From Algoriphagus marinus (GTDB taxonomy: Bacteria > Bacteroidota > Bacteroidia > Cytophagales > Cyclobacteriaceae), in contig NZ_MSPQ01000009.1 in NCBI RefSeq assembly GCF_001936475.1, forward strand, positions 124,001 through 188,000: a stretch of DNA of 64,000 bases, read 5' to 3'. The notes under the pieces were generated by a model. That model saw only the letters and a list, made by a program, of their open reading frames with translations. It did not search any database and was not told the origin of the DNA. Shown here one piece after another: positions 20,241-30,087 of this stretch. The position numbers and the translations under genes were made by a program. Every line of letters begins with the position of its first letter. Within the stretch, counting starts at the first letter, position 1.

Positions 20241-21110
20241 TTACTTAACCCAAAAGCCCGCTTTGGATTTTCTTCCAAAAGCATTTTCCTTGGCAAACAA
20301 AAATCGATCCACATAGGAATCCACTTCCCAGCCTATTCCATCCCAGGAAATCCAAACACCCAATTCCGCTGCTTTCTTGAAATTCTCGAAATCGGGTTCA
20401 TTTTGAGCATGAACCCAAACGAAAACCGAAGGGTCAATTCCCATTTCTTGCAAAATCGCCACTTCCTGCAGGGCTGCAAACCAAGGACCTGTATGAGAGA
20501 CTATTCGTAAACCAGTCTTTTGAAAAGTTATTCCAACAGCTCGCACAAGCTTAGCATCGACCTCAAGCAACGGTTGCTCCGCATTTACGGATATTTTAAT
20601 AAATCCAGGTCTAATGCCGGTGGAAGAAATCCCATTTTCAAATTCATCAATCCATCGAGCGGCAAGTTCCTCAGCTGATTCAGTAAACGCATGTTTGGGT
20701 AAGTATTTCCCATCCACAGCTCCATAGTAACCGGTATTAGTGACTAGCTGAATTCCCGACTTTTCACTCAAAATCTTTAAAAGCTCTGGATCTTTTCCCA
20801 AATAGGAGGGAGTACATTCGAAGATGGTCTTGACTCCAAATTTTCTTACCTCCAAAAGATAAGGCAAGACTTTTTGAACCACAGCGGCTCTATCATACCG
20901 ATCCATAGAAACCGAATCAGCTCCGATAAAATCCACCAGCATATGCTCGTGAATCAGAGTCAAGCCTAAGGAATCAATCGAATGACTACCTGAAACTGAA
21001 TTAAAAAATTGATCAGATTCCTGATACACTTTCTCCTGGCAGGAAAAAAACAGAAGTCCGATAATAATGAGAACTGATATATTAAATACAAAAGGCTTCA
21101 TTAAAGGCAA
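20241..21110 (-). pseudogene. Phosphotriesterase-like lactonase gene, 3' end truncated
   Basis: The 289-residue lipoprotein-like product (signal ending LLFFSC) aligns with the phosphotriesterase-related family, usually 320-350 residues. Metal ligands are present for the HEHML motif, the Lys in GFIKIS (carboxylated in the family), His in VSHTGPW and His in VWVHAQ. The final ligand Asp, normally in SHDAGW after AKENGFGKK, is gone: after AKENAFGRK the sequence continues SKAGFWVK and stops. AGFW looks like the residue of the deleted motif, so a small deletion followed by a stop is likely. Without Asp the active site should not form. Function as a lactonase is inferred from the family only. Confidence 0.62.
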
Positions 21111-21124
21111 TTTAACGGATTCTG

Positions 21125-21811
21125 TTAATCCATTAATATTATTTCCTCTACTTTACCCTGGCAGACGGCAGTATTCAAACCCATTTTCTCAAGGGAGCAC
21201 GCAATTGTTTTTGCAGAGGTAAGATTAATTTTGACTTCAAAAACCCCCTCCTGATCTCCTAAGAAGCCGAATGAATACTGCGTATTTTCCGTAAGCCATT
21301 CTGCAATTTCTTCAAGCTTAAGGCCTTTAAGTTCTACTGAATTGTTTTTATGGGCAATAAACTTTTCAATTCCTCGATTGGGATTAAACATGGCATTTTT
21401 TAAAAGTGACTCGTCTTCAACCTTCATGCAATTGAATTCAATTGACTTAGTTCCAATTGAGAATTGATCAGGATATTTATTAATTAAATCGTCTAAGACT
21501 TCTTTTAAAAAAGCGGAATTAATTTCTTGTTCAGAACTTGTAAGTTTTAAACTGTATTCACTCTTTTCCCATTCAGATTTAATTGAAAATTCAGGCCAGA
21601 CCTGTTTGAATACTTGATCCGGTTTTCCAATTACTTGAATCATTTTTGGACCGGAAGCACTACCTCCTTTGAGAAAACCTGTTTGAGGAAGTGGTATTAG
21701 CTCAAATGAATAATTAGCATTTTTAATTACAAACTCATCTTGAGTCTCTTTTGCGAGGGAAAACTCAACAAGGCAAAGACAAATCAGAAATACTAAGGAA
21801 AGTGTTTTCAT
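21125..21811 (-). CDS. Secreted protein of unknown function (DUF3738-like C-terminus possible)
   Basis: The 228-residue protein has a signal peptide (about 1-20, ending SLAK). The C-terminal 70 residues (GLKLEEIAEWLTENTQYSF, SAKTIACSLEKMGL) resemble the helical-strand end of DUF3738 proteins, which score weakly by eye and lack other landmarks. A single cysteine pair (Cys residues in FNCMKV and TAVCQGK) may form a disulfide. It is 14 bases from the decayed phosphotriesterase-like gene on the same strand and may be its operon partner. Function unknown. Confidence 0.5.
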   Translation of the reverse strand: MKTLSLVFLICLCLVEFSLAKETQDEFVIKNANYSFELIPLPQTGFLKGGSASGPKMIQVIGKPDQVFKQVWPEFSIKSEWEKSEYSLKLTSSEQEINSAFLKEVLDDLINKYPDQFSIGTKSIEFNCMKVEDESLLKNAMFNPNRGIEKFIAHKNNSVELKGLKLEEIAEWLTENTQYSFGFLGDQEGVFEVKINLTSAKTIACSLEKMGLNTAVCQGKVEEIILMD

Positions 21812-22045
21812 AAAAAACTGGATTTAAATCGAACTTAAGTTTAAAACTGAAAAATTATTTTCAAGGTTTAACAAATTGCACTAAATATTTCTCTTCCCCA
21901 AAAAGTATCCTTTTAAAATACGGTCCTTTCGAGGAAATGTGTATTTTCCTACTCTCTATCAGAAGTTTACCTTAATTTAAAATCGATTATTGAACGCAAT
22001 TGAATTTTAAAATAGAACTAGCAAAAAAGCCCATCTAACTTAACT

Positions 22046-24766
22046 ATGAAAAGATTCCTGCTTGGTTTAAACTCTCTTTTATTATTTCTGATTTTCATTG
22101 GATGTAATTCCAGTACCAAAGAATCAGAAATTCCAATTGGTTTTAATCTTCAGGAATCAGACCTCCCAGATTACGAAAAAAACATTGATCATCAGAGACT
22201 CATCACCGCTTGGGGAGACCGACAAGGGGAATCGATCCGAACGGGGGAACATATTTACAACAACAACTGCTTCAATTGCCATGGAAACCCGGATCAGGAA
22301 GGCTCCATGCCCAATGCTTTCAAGTTTTGGAAGGATGAATTTAAAGTAGGAAAGGATCCCTATTCAATCTACCAAACGCTTACCAGAGGCTACGGGTCCA
22401 TGCCTCCACAAGTCAATTTGACTCCAGTGGAGAAGTATGATATCATCAATTACTTAAGGGAAACCTTTTTGAAGGAAGATAATGTAACTCAATATATCGA
22501 AGTCGATTCGACTTACTTAGCAAGCCTCCCCGCAGGAACCAATACAGGGCCCGCTGCCAAAGAATTTAAGCCTTGGGCTGAAATGGATTACGGGAATTTT
22601 TTAATAAATACATATGAACTTGTTGGTCTCGATGCAGCACCACGAGAGCGTTCATCAGGCAAAGCTCCGCTTCCAGATGAGCCCCTAGTGAATTCAAATT
22701 TTGCCTATAAAGGAATTGCAATAAGACTTGACAAGGGGAAAGGTGGAGTTGCCGCTGGCAAAGCCTGGATAATGTTTGACCACGATCTTATGAGAGTTGC
22801 AGGTGCTTGGACAGGTGAAGGGTTTATAGATTGGGAAGCTATTTTATTTAACGGGAGGCACAATATTTCACCAAGAACAATCGGTGAACTTCATTTTGAA
22901 AATCCTGTAGCCCCAGCTTGGGCAAACCCCGCTACCGGTAACTTTGATGACCCCAGATTTACAGCTAGAGATAAACGAAAGTTCGGTCCTTTGCCTCGAG
23001 AGTGGACACATTATGAGGGCCTGTATCAATACAATGATCGCGTGATAATTTCCTACTCCGTGGGCAAAGCGAAAGTATTGGAAACCTTTGGAATGGAAAC
23101 TTTGGATAATCAGCCTGTTTTCACACGAACATTGAACATATCTGCTTCCGATCAAACTCTAAAAATGAGAGTGGCACCAAGCAGTGCGGCGGTTGCATTT
23201 GTTGGGGAAGGTTCAAGTTTAAAAAAAGAGGCTGAATTTCACATTTTGGAAATTGAATCCGGCAAATCCATCCAAATCAAGTTACTGATTGCAAAAGCAG
23301 GAACCACAGGTCTTGAACAATTTGCCAAATCTTCCACCAAACCAGAAGACTTAAATAAGTTGATTAAAGGAGGTCCTGCTCGATATCCTGAAAAATTGAC
23401 TACTGAAATACTGCGAGGACAGCAAGAAGGTCCTTTTCAAGTAGATATTTTGAATCCACCTTTTGACAGTCCATGGAGAAATCAATTCAGACTGAGCGGT
23501 CTGGACTTTTTCAAAAATCCAAATAAAGGGGTGATTTGCTCTACAGATGGAGACGTTTGGTTGGTGGAAGGATTCCTTGAAAATTCCGGCAAACTTACTT
23601 GGCAACGAATCGCTTCAGGTTTGTTTCAACCTTTGGGAATCAAAGTGGTCAACGAAGAAATCTTTGTCACCTGTAGAGATCAGTTGGTTCGATTACACGA
23701 TTTTAATGGAGACAAGGAAACAGACTTTTACGAAAGCTTTAACAATGATCATCAAGTGACCGATCATTTCCATGAATTCGCCATGGGGCTTCAAGTCGAT
23801 GTGGAAGGGAATTTTTATTATGCCAAAAGTGCCCGCCACGCCAGAGAGGCTTTGGTCCCACAACATGGAACCTTGATCAAAGTAAGCAAGGATGGAAAAA
23901 AGACCGATATCATAGCAAGAGGTTTCAGAGCAGCAAATGGGGTTTGTATCAATCCGGATGGCACTTTTATCGTAACTGACCAGGAAGGACACTGGAACCC
24001 GATGAACAGGATCAATTGGGTAAAAGAAGGTGGATTCTATGGCAACATGTTCAGCTTCAACCCTCCTGCCGATAGCACCGAAAGAGGGATGGAACTTCCT
24101 TTGGTTTGGGTAGAAAGGGATATAGATCAATCACCTTCCGAACTCCTTTGGGTAGATAGTAAAAAGTGGGGCGAATTAGACGGAAAGCTTTTGAACTTCT
24201 CTTATGGATATGGGAAAATCTTTGTCATTCCTTACGAGACAGTTGGCGAGCAAGTACAGGGAGGCATTTTCGAATTACCGATTCCGAGATTTTCTACCGG
24301 GGTAATGCGTGGAAGATTTAACCCAGGAGATGAACAACTTTATCTTTGTGGCTTATCGGCTTGGGGTTCTACACAGCCACAATTGGGAGGACTATATCGA
24401 ATAAGAAAGGTAGATCAACCCATGGTTATCCCCATTGGGATCAAAGCTACTACTGCAGGTATTGAGCTAAGCTTTACGGACGAACTGGATCCAGACAGCG
24501 TCAATGAAATCACAAACTACACCGTGGAAACATGGGATTTGTTGAGATCCAGAAATTACGGATCAAAACACTACAATGAAAAAATGCTGTCTGTCATCAA
24601 AGCGGAATTAGGAAAGGACAAAAAGACGATACTATTGACTATCCCAAACATCAAACCAACTTGGGTGATGGAAATCCAATACCAAGTGAAGGATAAGAAT
24701 GGTAAAAGCATTGAGGGATCAATTCAGAATACAATTCATCAATTGGGAGAAATCGCCGTTAGGTGA
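22046..24766 (+). CDS. Cytochrome c / DUF6797-type lipoprotein
   Basis: The 906-residue protein has a lipoprotein signal (LIFIGC, Cys20). A class I cytochrome c domain follows: CFNCH (Cys75, Cys78, His79) with the distal Met in GSMPPQ. The centre (about 180-420) is the region called DUF6797 in related proteins. A six-bladed propeller-like region (about 480-790: DGDVWLVEGFLE, ANGVCINPDGTFIVTDQEGHWNP) and a C-terminal beta domain complete it. Such proteins occur in Bacteroidota and Verrucomicrobiota and are probably periplasmic or surface dehydrogenase-like redox proteins. The substrate is unknown. Confidence 0.8.
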   Translation: MKRFLLGLNSLLLFLIFIGCNSSTKESEIPIGFNLQESDLPDYEKNIDHQRLITAWGDRQGESIRTGEHIYNNNCFNCHGNPDQEGSMPNAFKFWKDEFKVGKDPYSIYQTLTRGYGSMPPQVNLTPVEKYDIINYLRETFLKEDNVTQYIEVDSTYLASLPAGTNTGPAAKEFKPWAEMDYGNFLINTYELVGLDAAPRERSSGKAPLPDEPLVNSNFAYKGIAIRLDKGKGGVAAGKAWIMFDHDLMRVAGAWTGEGFIDWEAILFNGRHNISPRTIGELHFENPVAPAWANPATGNFDDPRFTARDKRKFGPLPREWTHYEGLYQYNDRVIISYSVGKAKVLETFGMETLDNQPVFTRTLNISASDQTLKMRVAPSSAAVAFVGEGSSLKKEAEFHILEIESGKSIQIKLLIAKAGTTGLEQFAKSSTKPEDLNKLIKGGPARYPEKLTTEILRGQQEGPFQVDILNPPFDSPWRNQFRLSGLDFFKNPNKGVICSTDGDVWLVEGFLENSGKLTWQRIASGLFQPLGIKVVNEEIFVTCRDQLVRLHDFNGDKETDFYESFNNDHQVTDHFHEFAMGLQVDVEGNFYYAKSARHAREALVPQHGTLIKVSKDGKKTDIIARGFRAANGVCINPDGTFIVTDQEGHWNPMNRINWVKEGGFYGNMFSFNPPADSTERGMELPLVWVERDIDQSPSELLWVDSKKWGELDGKLLNFSYGYGKIFVIPYETVGEQVQGGIFELPIPRFSTGVMRGRFNPGDEQLYLCGLSAWGSTQPQLGGLYRIRKVDQPMVIPIGIKATTAGIELSFTDELDPDSVNEITNYTVETWDLLRSRNYGSKHYNEKMLSVIKAELGKDKKTILLTIPNIKPTWVMEIQYQVKDKNGKSIEGSIQNTIHQLGEIAVR

Positions 24767-24826
24767 TATTTCGCTTTTCTAAAAAAATAAAATTCCTATA
24801 TTTCTATTAACCTAAAATAACCATAC

Positions 24827-26473
24827 ATGGAAAGATTTAATACTCCACTCGAGGCTTTTGCCCATTGGGTAGATACTACGCCCAACAAGACATTTTTAAG
24901 GCAACCTATTAATCGCGTATTTAAGGAATATACTTTTAAGGAAGCGGATGAAGAAATCAGAAAAATAGCATCCGCGCTAAATGGAATGGGACTTTCGAAG
25001 GGAAGTCATGTCGCGATTCTCTCTAAGAATTGTGCTCATTGGATCATGGCAGATCTTGCAATTATGATGGCAGGTTGCATATCCATACCCATTTACCCCA
25101 CTTTAGGTGCCGAGTCAATCCATGAAATATTGGTTCATAGTGAGTCAAAAGCTATTATCGTCGGCAAACTGGATGATTATAGCGAGCAGAAATCCGGCAT
25201 ACCAGACATTCCGATCATCGGCGTTGAACTATATGACATCAAGGAGGAATATGGATGGGATGAACTAATAGCTGGCAACCAGCCGGTAAAAGGTCTTATT
25301 GAGCAGAAACCTGAGGACTTGATGACCATCATGTATACTTCTGGAACGACGGGAAGTCCAAAAGGCGTCATGCACACGGTAGGTACTTTCAGCAGGCTAC
25401 TCAGTACAGCTAAAGAGTCTATAAAATTGCCTGAACAGCCTCGATACTTTTCTTACCTACCCATGACACATATTGCTGAGAGAGCAGGGATAGAGCTATC
25501 TGCCGTCTATCGTGGCGCATCAGTCAGTTTTCCTGAATCCTTGGCCACATTTGCGGAAGACCTTGCCTCAGTTCAGCCAGAAACTTTCTTTGGAGTCCCT
25601 AGAATTTGGCAAAAATTCCAAGAAAAGATATTGGAAAAGATGCCTCAGAAAAAACTGGATCGACTCATTTCTTTGCCCATTTTAGGTAATATCATCAAGA
25701 AAAAAATACGGAAAAAGTTAGGCCTAGACGCTTCATTAGCAAATTTTTCTGGTGCAGCACCTATCGCTGTTAGCTTGCAAAAATGGTATTCAAAACTCGG
25801 AATAGAAATCAATCAAGCCTATGGAATGACAGAAGACTGCATCCTTTCTCATTTCAATTTACCTGGCTCGAATAAATTTGGAACGGTAGGCAGACCACTG
25901 CCTGGAGTTTTATCGAAACTATCAGGAGAAGGAGAGATCCTTATAAAGAGTGATTGTCTGATGAAAGGTTACTACAAAGAGCCAGAGAAAACAGCTGAGA
26001 TGTTTACTGAAGACGGTTTCTTGAAGACTGGAGACATTGGAGAGTTCGATCATGATGGCTACCTCTCTATTACAGGACGTATCAAAGATCAATTCAAAAC
26101 AGATAAAGGGAAATACATAAGTCCTGCGCCTATAGAATTAGAATTATTGAAAAATGGAGATATTGATCAAGTCTGTATTGTAGGGACGGGTATCCCTCAA
26201 CCAATTGCTTTAGTCGTAGTATCTGAACTAGGAAAATCAAAAAGCAAAGCAATTTTGGAGAAATCGCTTATGGGTACTATCGGCGAGCTCAATCCTAAAC
26301 TTGAAAGTTATGAGAAAATTGCTAAAGTAATTATTATGGAGGAGGATTGGTCTGTAGACAACGGACTATTGACCCCTACGCTAAAAGTAAAACGAAATAG
26401 AGTTGAAGGAATTCATAAAGATAGATATGGACAATGGTTTGAATCTAAAAATGATGTAGTCTATGAGAAATAG
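24827..26473 (+). CDS. AMP-binding long-chain acyl-CoA ligase
   Basis: The 548-residue ANL-superfamily enzyme activates fatty acids as acyl-AMP and transfers them to CoA. The P-loop-like A3 motif YTSGTTGSPKG is at residues 170-180. A5 (YGMTED), A7 (LKTGDIGEFDHDGYLSITGR) and A8 (DQFKTDKGKYISP, with the hinge Lys) follow. It resembles long-chain acyl-CoA synthetases. The lysine of A10 region (LKVKRNRVE) is present. It is apparently monocistronic, with its own terminator at 26478-26526. Confidence 0.9.
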   Translation: MERFNTPLEAFAHWVDTTPNKTFLRQPINRVFKEYTFKEADEEIRKIASALNGMGLSKGSHVAILSKNCAHWIMADLAIMMAGCISIPIYPTLGAESIHEILVHSESKAIIVGKLDDYSEQKSGIPDIPIIGVELYDIKEEYGWDELIAGNQPVKGLIEQKPEDLMTIMYTSGTTGSPKGVMHTVGTFSRLLSTAKESIKLPEQPRYFSYLPMTHIAERAGIELSAVYRGASVSFPESLATFAEDLASVQPETFFGVPRIWQKFQEKILEKMPQKKLDRLISLPILGNIIKKKIRKKLGLDASLANFSGAAPIAVSLQKWYSKLGIEINQAYGMTEDCILSHFNLPGSNKFGTVGRPLPGVLSKLSGEGEILIKSDCLMKGYYKEPEKTAEMFTEDGFLKTGDIGEFDHDGYLSITGRIKDQFKTDKGKYISPAPIELELLKNGDIDQVCIVGTGIPQPIALVVVSELGKSKSKAILEKSLMGTIGELNPKLESYEKIAKVIIMEEDWSVDNGLLTPTLKVKRNRVEGIHKDRYGQWFESKNDVVYEK

Positions 26474-26477
26474 AAAG

Positions 26478-26526
26478 AGTAGGTGAAGCGAAAGACCTGT
26501 TTTAGCTTCACCTACTTATTTTTTGA
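26478..26526 (+). terminator. Intrinsic terminator after the acyl-CoA ligase
   Basis: A perfect 12-bp stem (AGTAGGTGAAGC at 26478-26489 with GCTTCACCTACT at 26505-26516) has a 15-base loop and is followed by TATTTTTT. It also lies about 30 bases from the convergent serine dehydratase gene. Confidence 0.85.
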
Positions 26527-26545
26527 ATTTAGTCTCTGTAAGTTC

Positions 26546-28114
26546 TTAGCAGCTTTTATAGAAATGCTTCTGAACAAGTCTAGCTTCGATTTCCTTAGCA
26601 GTTTTCGTGATAGAAAGTCCTCCCAAATTGGTACATCTCAAGGTATTCGGAATACTTTTCCCTACTTCATACATGGTCTCAATTACCTCATCCAAGGGAA
26701 TTAAATGATCATAATTTGCCAAAGCCATATTTGCGCAAGACAAAGCATTGGAAGCCGCCATCACATTCTTGTTGAGACAGGGCGCTTCTACCCTATTTCC
26801 AATTGGGTCACAGATCATTCCTAAAGAACTTTGCAAAGCCATGGAAGCAGCGGAAATGCTTTGATTCAAACTTGCTCCTACCAAACTGACAATTGCCGCT
26901 GCAGCCATGCAAGACCCAGAACCGCATTCAGCTTGACATCCACCAACCTCCGCAGCAAAAGTGGAATGCGCTGCTATGAATACACCTATTAAGCCTGCTA
27001 CCATCAAGGCTTTGACAGTATCTTCATCCGAAAGACCCAAGGAATCTGAAACGCCCAAAACAGCCCCTGGCATCGCACCACAGGATCCTGCAGTTGGTGC
27101 AGCAACGATTACACCCATTGAACTTTTTACCTCCATTATTGCCGACACATACATGATGATTCTGTTTAAAACATCTCCATCAATCAATTTCTTATCTTCC
27201 ATCATGGACTTGAAATTCACAGATTGAGGTCCTAAAATCCGATCTTCAAACTTGGTTCCTTTCAGGCCTGTTTCCACCGCATTCTTAAGGATAATTCTGA
27301 TTTCATTCATTTTTGAAAGCACCTCTTTTTCAGAGATATTTCCCCGAATGCTTTCATATTTCACGGCAAGCTCCCACAAGCTTAAATTCTTGTCTTTATT
27401 GTACTCCAACATCTCTTCACAAGTGATAAATGGAACAGTAGGATTTTTACCTGCCAAAATTGGCAAGACAGGCTTGATTTGCTTCACTTGAGAGACACCT
27501 TCGATTTCTTTTAGCTCCTCGATAATTGACTCATTCAAAAAAGCCAGCGACGTTAATGCCAAAAAATCTCCTTTTTCAATATGAAATTCTACATCCTCTA
27601 AGATTCCGGATTTAAGAAGGTAATTATTCAACTTTTGTAAATCAGAGGAGTAGATCAAGGTTACAAATTTATCTCCTGCTAAAGAGACCTTTACCCCATC
27701 AATTTCTATAACTTCTATCATTCCTCCTCCAGTAGAAATCGCAATTACCTGATGTGTCTCCCAAGGATTATTTAGAGTGATTTGATAGGTGTTTGGGTGA
27801 TCATACTTGAGATCCTTAATGTTGATTTCGAACTTAATTCCAGCAGCACCGAGATGCATTTCGGATTGAACCAATCGCTCATCGTATGCTTCCCAGCCCA
27901 AAAAACCTCCAAACAAACCCATATCGGAACCCTGCTCTTTATGTGTAGTAGCCAGAGAACCATTGGGATCAAAATCAATGATGATTTCAGAAATCCTACC
28001 ATCCATCAAGTCATGACAGATTCTACCAATTCTTAAAGCGGCTGCACAATGGGAACTGGAAGGCCCTCTCATCACTGGGCCGACGACGTCGTTAAATATG
28101 CTTGGGTAGTTCAT
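26546..28114 (-). CDS. sdaA: L-serine dehydratase (iron-sulfur dependent, single chain)
   Basis: The 522-residue enzyme deaminates serine to pyruvate and ammonia. The N-terminal beta half shows the signature RGPSSSHCAAALR. The alpha half has SCGAMPGAV (first cluster Cys), EVGGCQAECGSGSCMAAAA (two more cysteines) and the helix ending KMGR-type residues, consistent with the [4Fe-4S] site. Both halves fused in one chain give the usual length for Bacteroidota. It appears monocistronic. With kbl/tdh it points to amino-acid catabolism, though no operon links them. Confidence 0.93.
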   Translation of the reverse strand: MNYPSIFNDVVGPVMRGPSSSHCAAALRIGRICHDLMDGRISEIIIDFDPNGSLATTHKEQGSDMGLFGGFLGWEAYDERLVQSEMHLGAAGIKFEINIKDLKYDHPNTYQITLNNPWETHQVIAISTGGGMIEVIEIDGVKVSLAGDKFVTLIYSSDLQKLNNYLLKSGILEDVEFHIEKGDFLALTSLAFLNESIIEELKEIEGVSQVKQIKPVLPILAGKNPTVPFITCEEMLEYNKDKNLSLWELAVKYESIRGNISEKEVLSKMNEIRIILKNAVETGLKGTKFEDRILGPQSVNFKSMMEDKKLIDGDVLNRIIMYVSAIMEVKSSMGVIVAAPTAGSCGAMPGAVLGVSDSLGLSDEDTVKALMVAGLIGVFIAAHSTFAAEVGGCQAECGSGSCMAAAAIVSLVGASLNQSISAASMALQSSLGMICDPIGNRVEAPCLNKNVMAASNALSCANMALANYDHLIPLDEVIETMYEVGKSIPNTLRCTNLGGLSITKTAKEIEARLVQKHFYKSC

Positions 28115-28374
28115 AAGATCAGGTTATTTAAACAAATCAATATATTGATTTTAAGTTAATTAAGACAAAAGAAGAATATAAGATTTTTAGTTTTTTTATA
28201 TACTTTAAATGTATATCTGTGATTTTGTACCTACCCTTTCAGAAGTATTTTTTGAAAATTAAATGAGAAAACTTTCACCCTTCTAAAGAAAATGACAGGG
28301 TCTTAAATCCTAATAATTTTAAATTCAATAACCTACGCGCAGGATTTCGAAGGATTAATAACCTTAAAAAACGT

Positions 28375-29370
28375 TCAGGATTCCTCCTCTTCCCCAAAAA
28401 GTGTCTTTAATTCGACCGCATCTATCCCTCGCTCCTCTTGAAGAAATCTTCCAAATGAAGCAGTATTCCCATGAGTCAGGTAGACTTTTTCGGCTTCCGA
28501 AGCAGTGATTGCAGTAACCAATCCTTCCCAATCTGCATGATCTGAAAGCACAAATCCACGATCTGCGGCTCGTCTTCTCCTTGCCCCTCGGACAGCCATC
28601 CAGCCAGAGCAAATTCCAGTCCGATAAGGTGAAAATCTCCTCATCCAAGGAGTGCCCATGGCTGACGGAGGAGCGATAATTAGGGAACCTTTGAAAGCAG
28701 ACTTGGCTAAATCAGAAGTTACTTTTGGCACATCCCAGATATCAATTCCATTAGCGATTAATGCTTGGTTGGTATTCCAAATAGCTCCGTGGACAAAGAC
28801 TGAACCAATACTTTGATCTAGATTTTGCAGAATTCGTTGGGCCTTTCCGAGAGAATAGGCGAAGAGCACTGTGTTTTTTCCTTCCGCTTCATTTGACCTC
28901 CACCAGGAATTAATCTGATTAAAAATATTTGATTGACTTTCCCATTTGTAGATCGGAAGGCCAAAGGTACATTCAGATACAAACTCGTGGCATTTTACAG
29001 ACTCAAATGGAGTGGATAGTCCATCATTTTCAACTTTATAATCTCCACTGACTACAGCTACTTTCCCTTTGTGTTCAAGTCTTACCTGCGCCGAACCCGG
29101 AATATGACCAGCAGGATGGAGGGAGATTTTCACTCCATTAATCACTAAAGGCTGATTATAATCTACAGTTTGAAGGCTTATTTCTTTGCCCAATCGAAGC
29201 CTCATCACTTCAACAGAATGATGGTGGGCTAGGTAATGCTTCATCCCCCAGCGAGAATGGTCTGAATGTGCATGAGTAACTACGGCACGATCCACAGTTC
29301 TCCAGGGATCAATATAAATCCCGGCTGCCGGGCAAAATAAACCTGATTCGGTGAGTTCTAGGAGTTTCAA
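28375..29370 (-). CDS. Ligase-associated metallo-beta-lactamase-fold DNA exonuclease
   Basis: The 331-residue protein matches the MBL-fold family called ligase-associated DNA exonuclease: an N-terminal LTESGLFCPAAGIYIDPW, the zinc motif THAHSDHSRWG, a second His in PAGHIPGSAQV, SGDYKVENDG, and a C-terminal SDHADWEGL with KVYLTHG. In many bacteria it lies next to an ATP-dependent DNA ligase; no ligase gene is visible here. It is proposed to act in DNA repair. Upstream (minus strand) is the flavin reductase gene. Confidence 0.85.
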   Translation of the reverse strand: MKLLELTESGLFCPAAGIYIDPWRTVDRAVVTHAHSDHSRWGMKHYLAHHHSVEVMRLRLGKEISLQTVDYNQPLVINGVKISLHPAGHIPGSAQVRLEHKGKVAVVSGDYKVENDGLSTPFESVKCHEFVSECTFGLPIYKWESQSNIFNQINSWWRSNEAEGKNTVLFAYSLGKAQRILQNLDQSIGSVFVHGAIWNTNQALIANGIDIWDVPKVTSDLAKSAFKGSLIIAPPSAMGTPWMRRFSPYRTGICSGWMAVRGARRRRAADRGFVLSDHADWEGLVTAITASEAEKVYLTHGNTASFGRFLQEERGIDAVELKTLFGEEEES

Positions 29371-29457
29371 TTTATTGTTACAAAACCTAAAAAGAATACT
29401 GTTTTTGTATAAGAAATTGAAGAAAGGATTTTTTCCTCTAGTTTTTTTGGCGGAAAA

Positions 29458-30087
29458 TTAAATTTCAGATGGCATTTGGATAGGCTTTGCATAGCTCAAC
29501 CTACTTAACTTCAATCCTTTATGATACTCATCCAATCCAGAAACAGTTACTGTATCCAAAATATTCAAATCCAAAGAACCATCAACACGCAAACCTTTTT
29601 CCTCCACGAAAATATGCGAAATACTTCCTATTAGCAGTACAGTTTGATTTACCTTCAAAGTCTGCGTCTCAACCAGTTCGCAAGCAAGTTTTAATGGACT
29701 GTTTTTCACAAAAGGTGCTGAGAAATTAAGCAAGTATTCGGGGACTAAGCTAGTCTTTTCAAATTCCGAACCATCCCAATTAGCAGAAGTCCAGTGAGCC
29801 TCTTGATAAAATTCGGAGGTGACATGATTAAGAGTAAAAAAGCCAGTTTCCAGAATGTTCTCAAGTGTATCACGCTTTACAGTATGAGGACGAAATAGAA
29901 TCCCTACCAAAGGAGGAGATGCCCCAATATGAAAGACCTGTGAAAAAGGAGCGAGATTGGTTACTCCTTCCTTATTCTGAGTTCCAATTAAATTTAAACT
30001 TTTGTAACCTGAGAGGCAATTAATGAGATTTCTCCTGTAAAAGGAGTCTGCCGATAGAATTGCTTCTTGATCGAAATGTTTTATCAT
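29458..30087 (-). CDS. Flavin reductase-like FMN-binding protein
   Basis: The 209-residue protein has the flavin reductase-like split-barrel pattern: SYKSLNLIGTQNKEGVTNLAPFSQVFHIGASPPLVGI (FMN-phosphate region) and VKRDTLENILETGFFTLNHV. Family members bind FMN and use NAD(P)H, often supplying reduced flavin to a partner. Its start overlaps the stop of the upstream gene by four bases (ATGA), so the two are translationally coupled. Its partner in this cluster is unknown. Confidence 0.82.
   Translation of the reverse strand: MIKHFDQEAILSADSFYRRNLINCLSGYKSLNLIGTQNKEGVTNLAPFSQVFHIGASPPLVGILFRPHTVKRDTLENILETGFFTLNHVTSEFYQEAHWTSANWDGSEFEKTSLVPEYLLNFSAPFVKNSPLKLACELVETQTLKVNQTVLLIGSISHIFVEEKGLRVDGSLDLNILDTVTVSGLDEYHKGLKLSRLSYAKPIQMPSEI

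Noticed and set aside
20113..20316. A 67-codon plus-strand frame downstream of the SGNH hydrolase
   Set aside because: It overlaps the end of the decayed phosphotriesterase-like gene on the other strand, and its protein has no pattern.
23693..24130. A 145-codon open frame antisense to the cytochrome/DUF6797 gene
   Set aside because: It lies wholly inside a well-supported gene on the other strand and its protein has no domain or signal.
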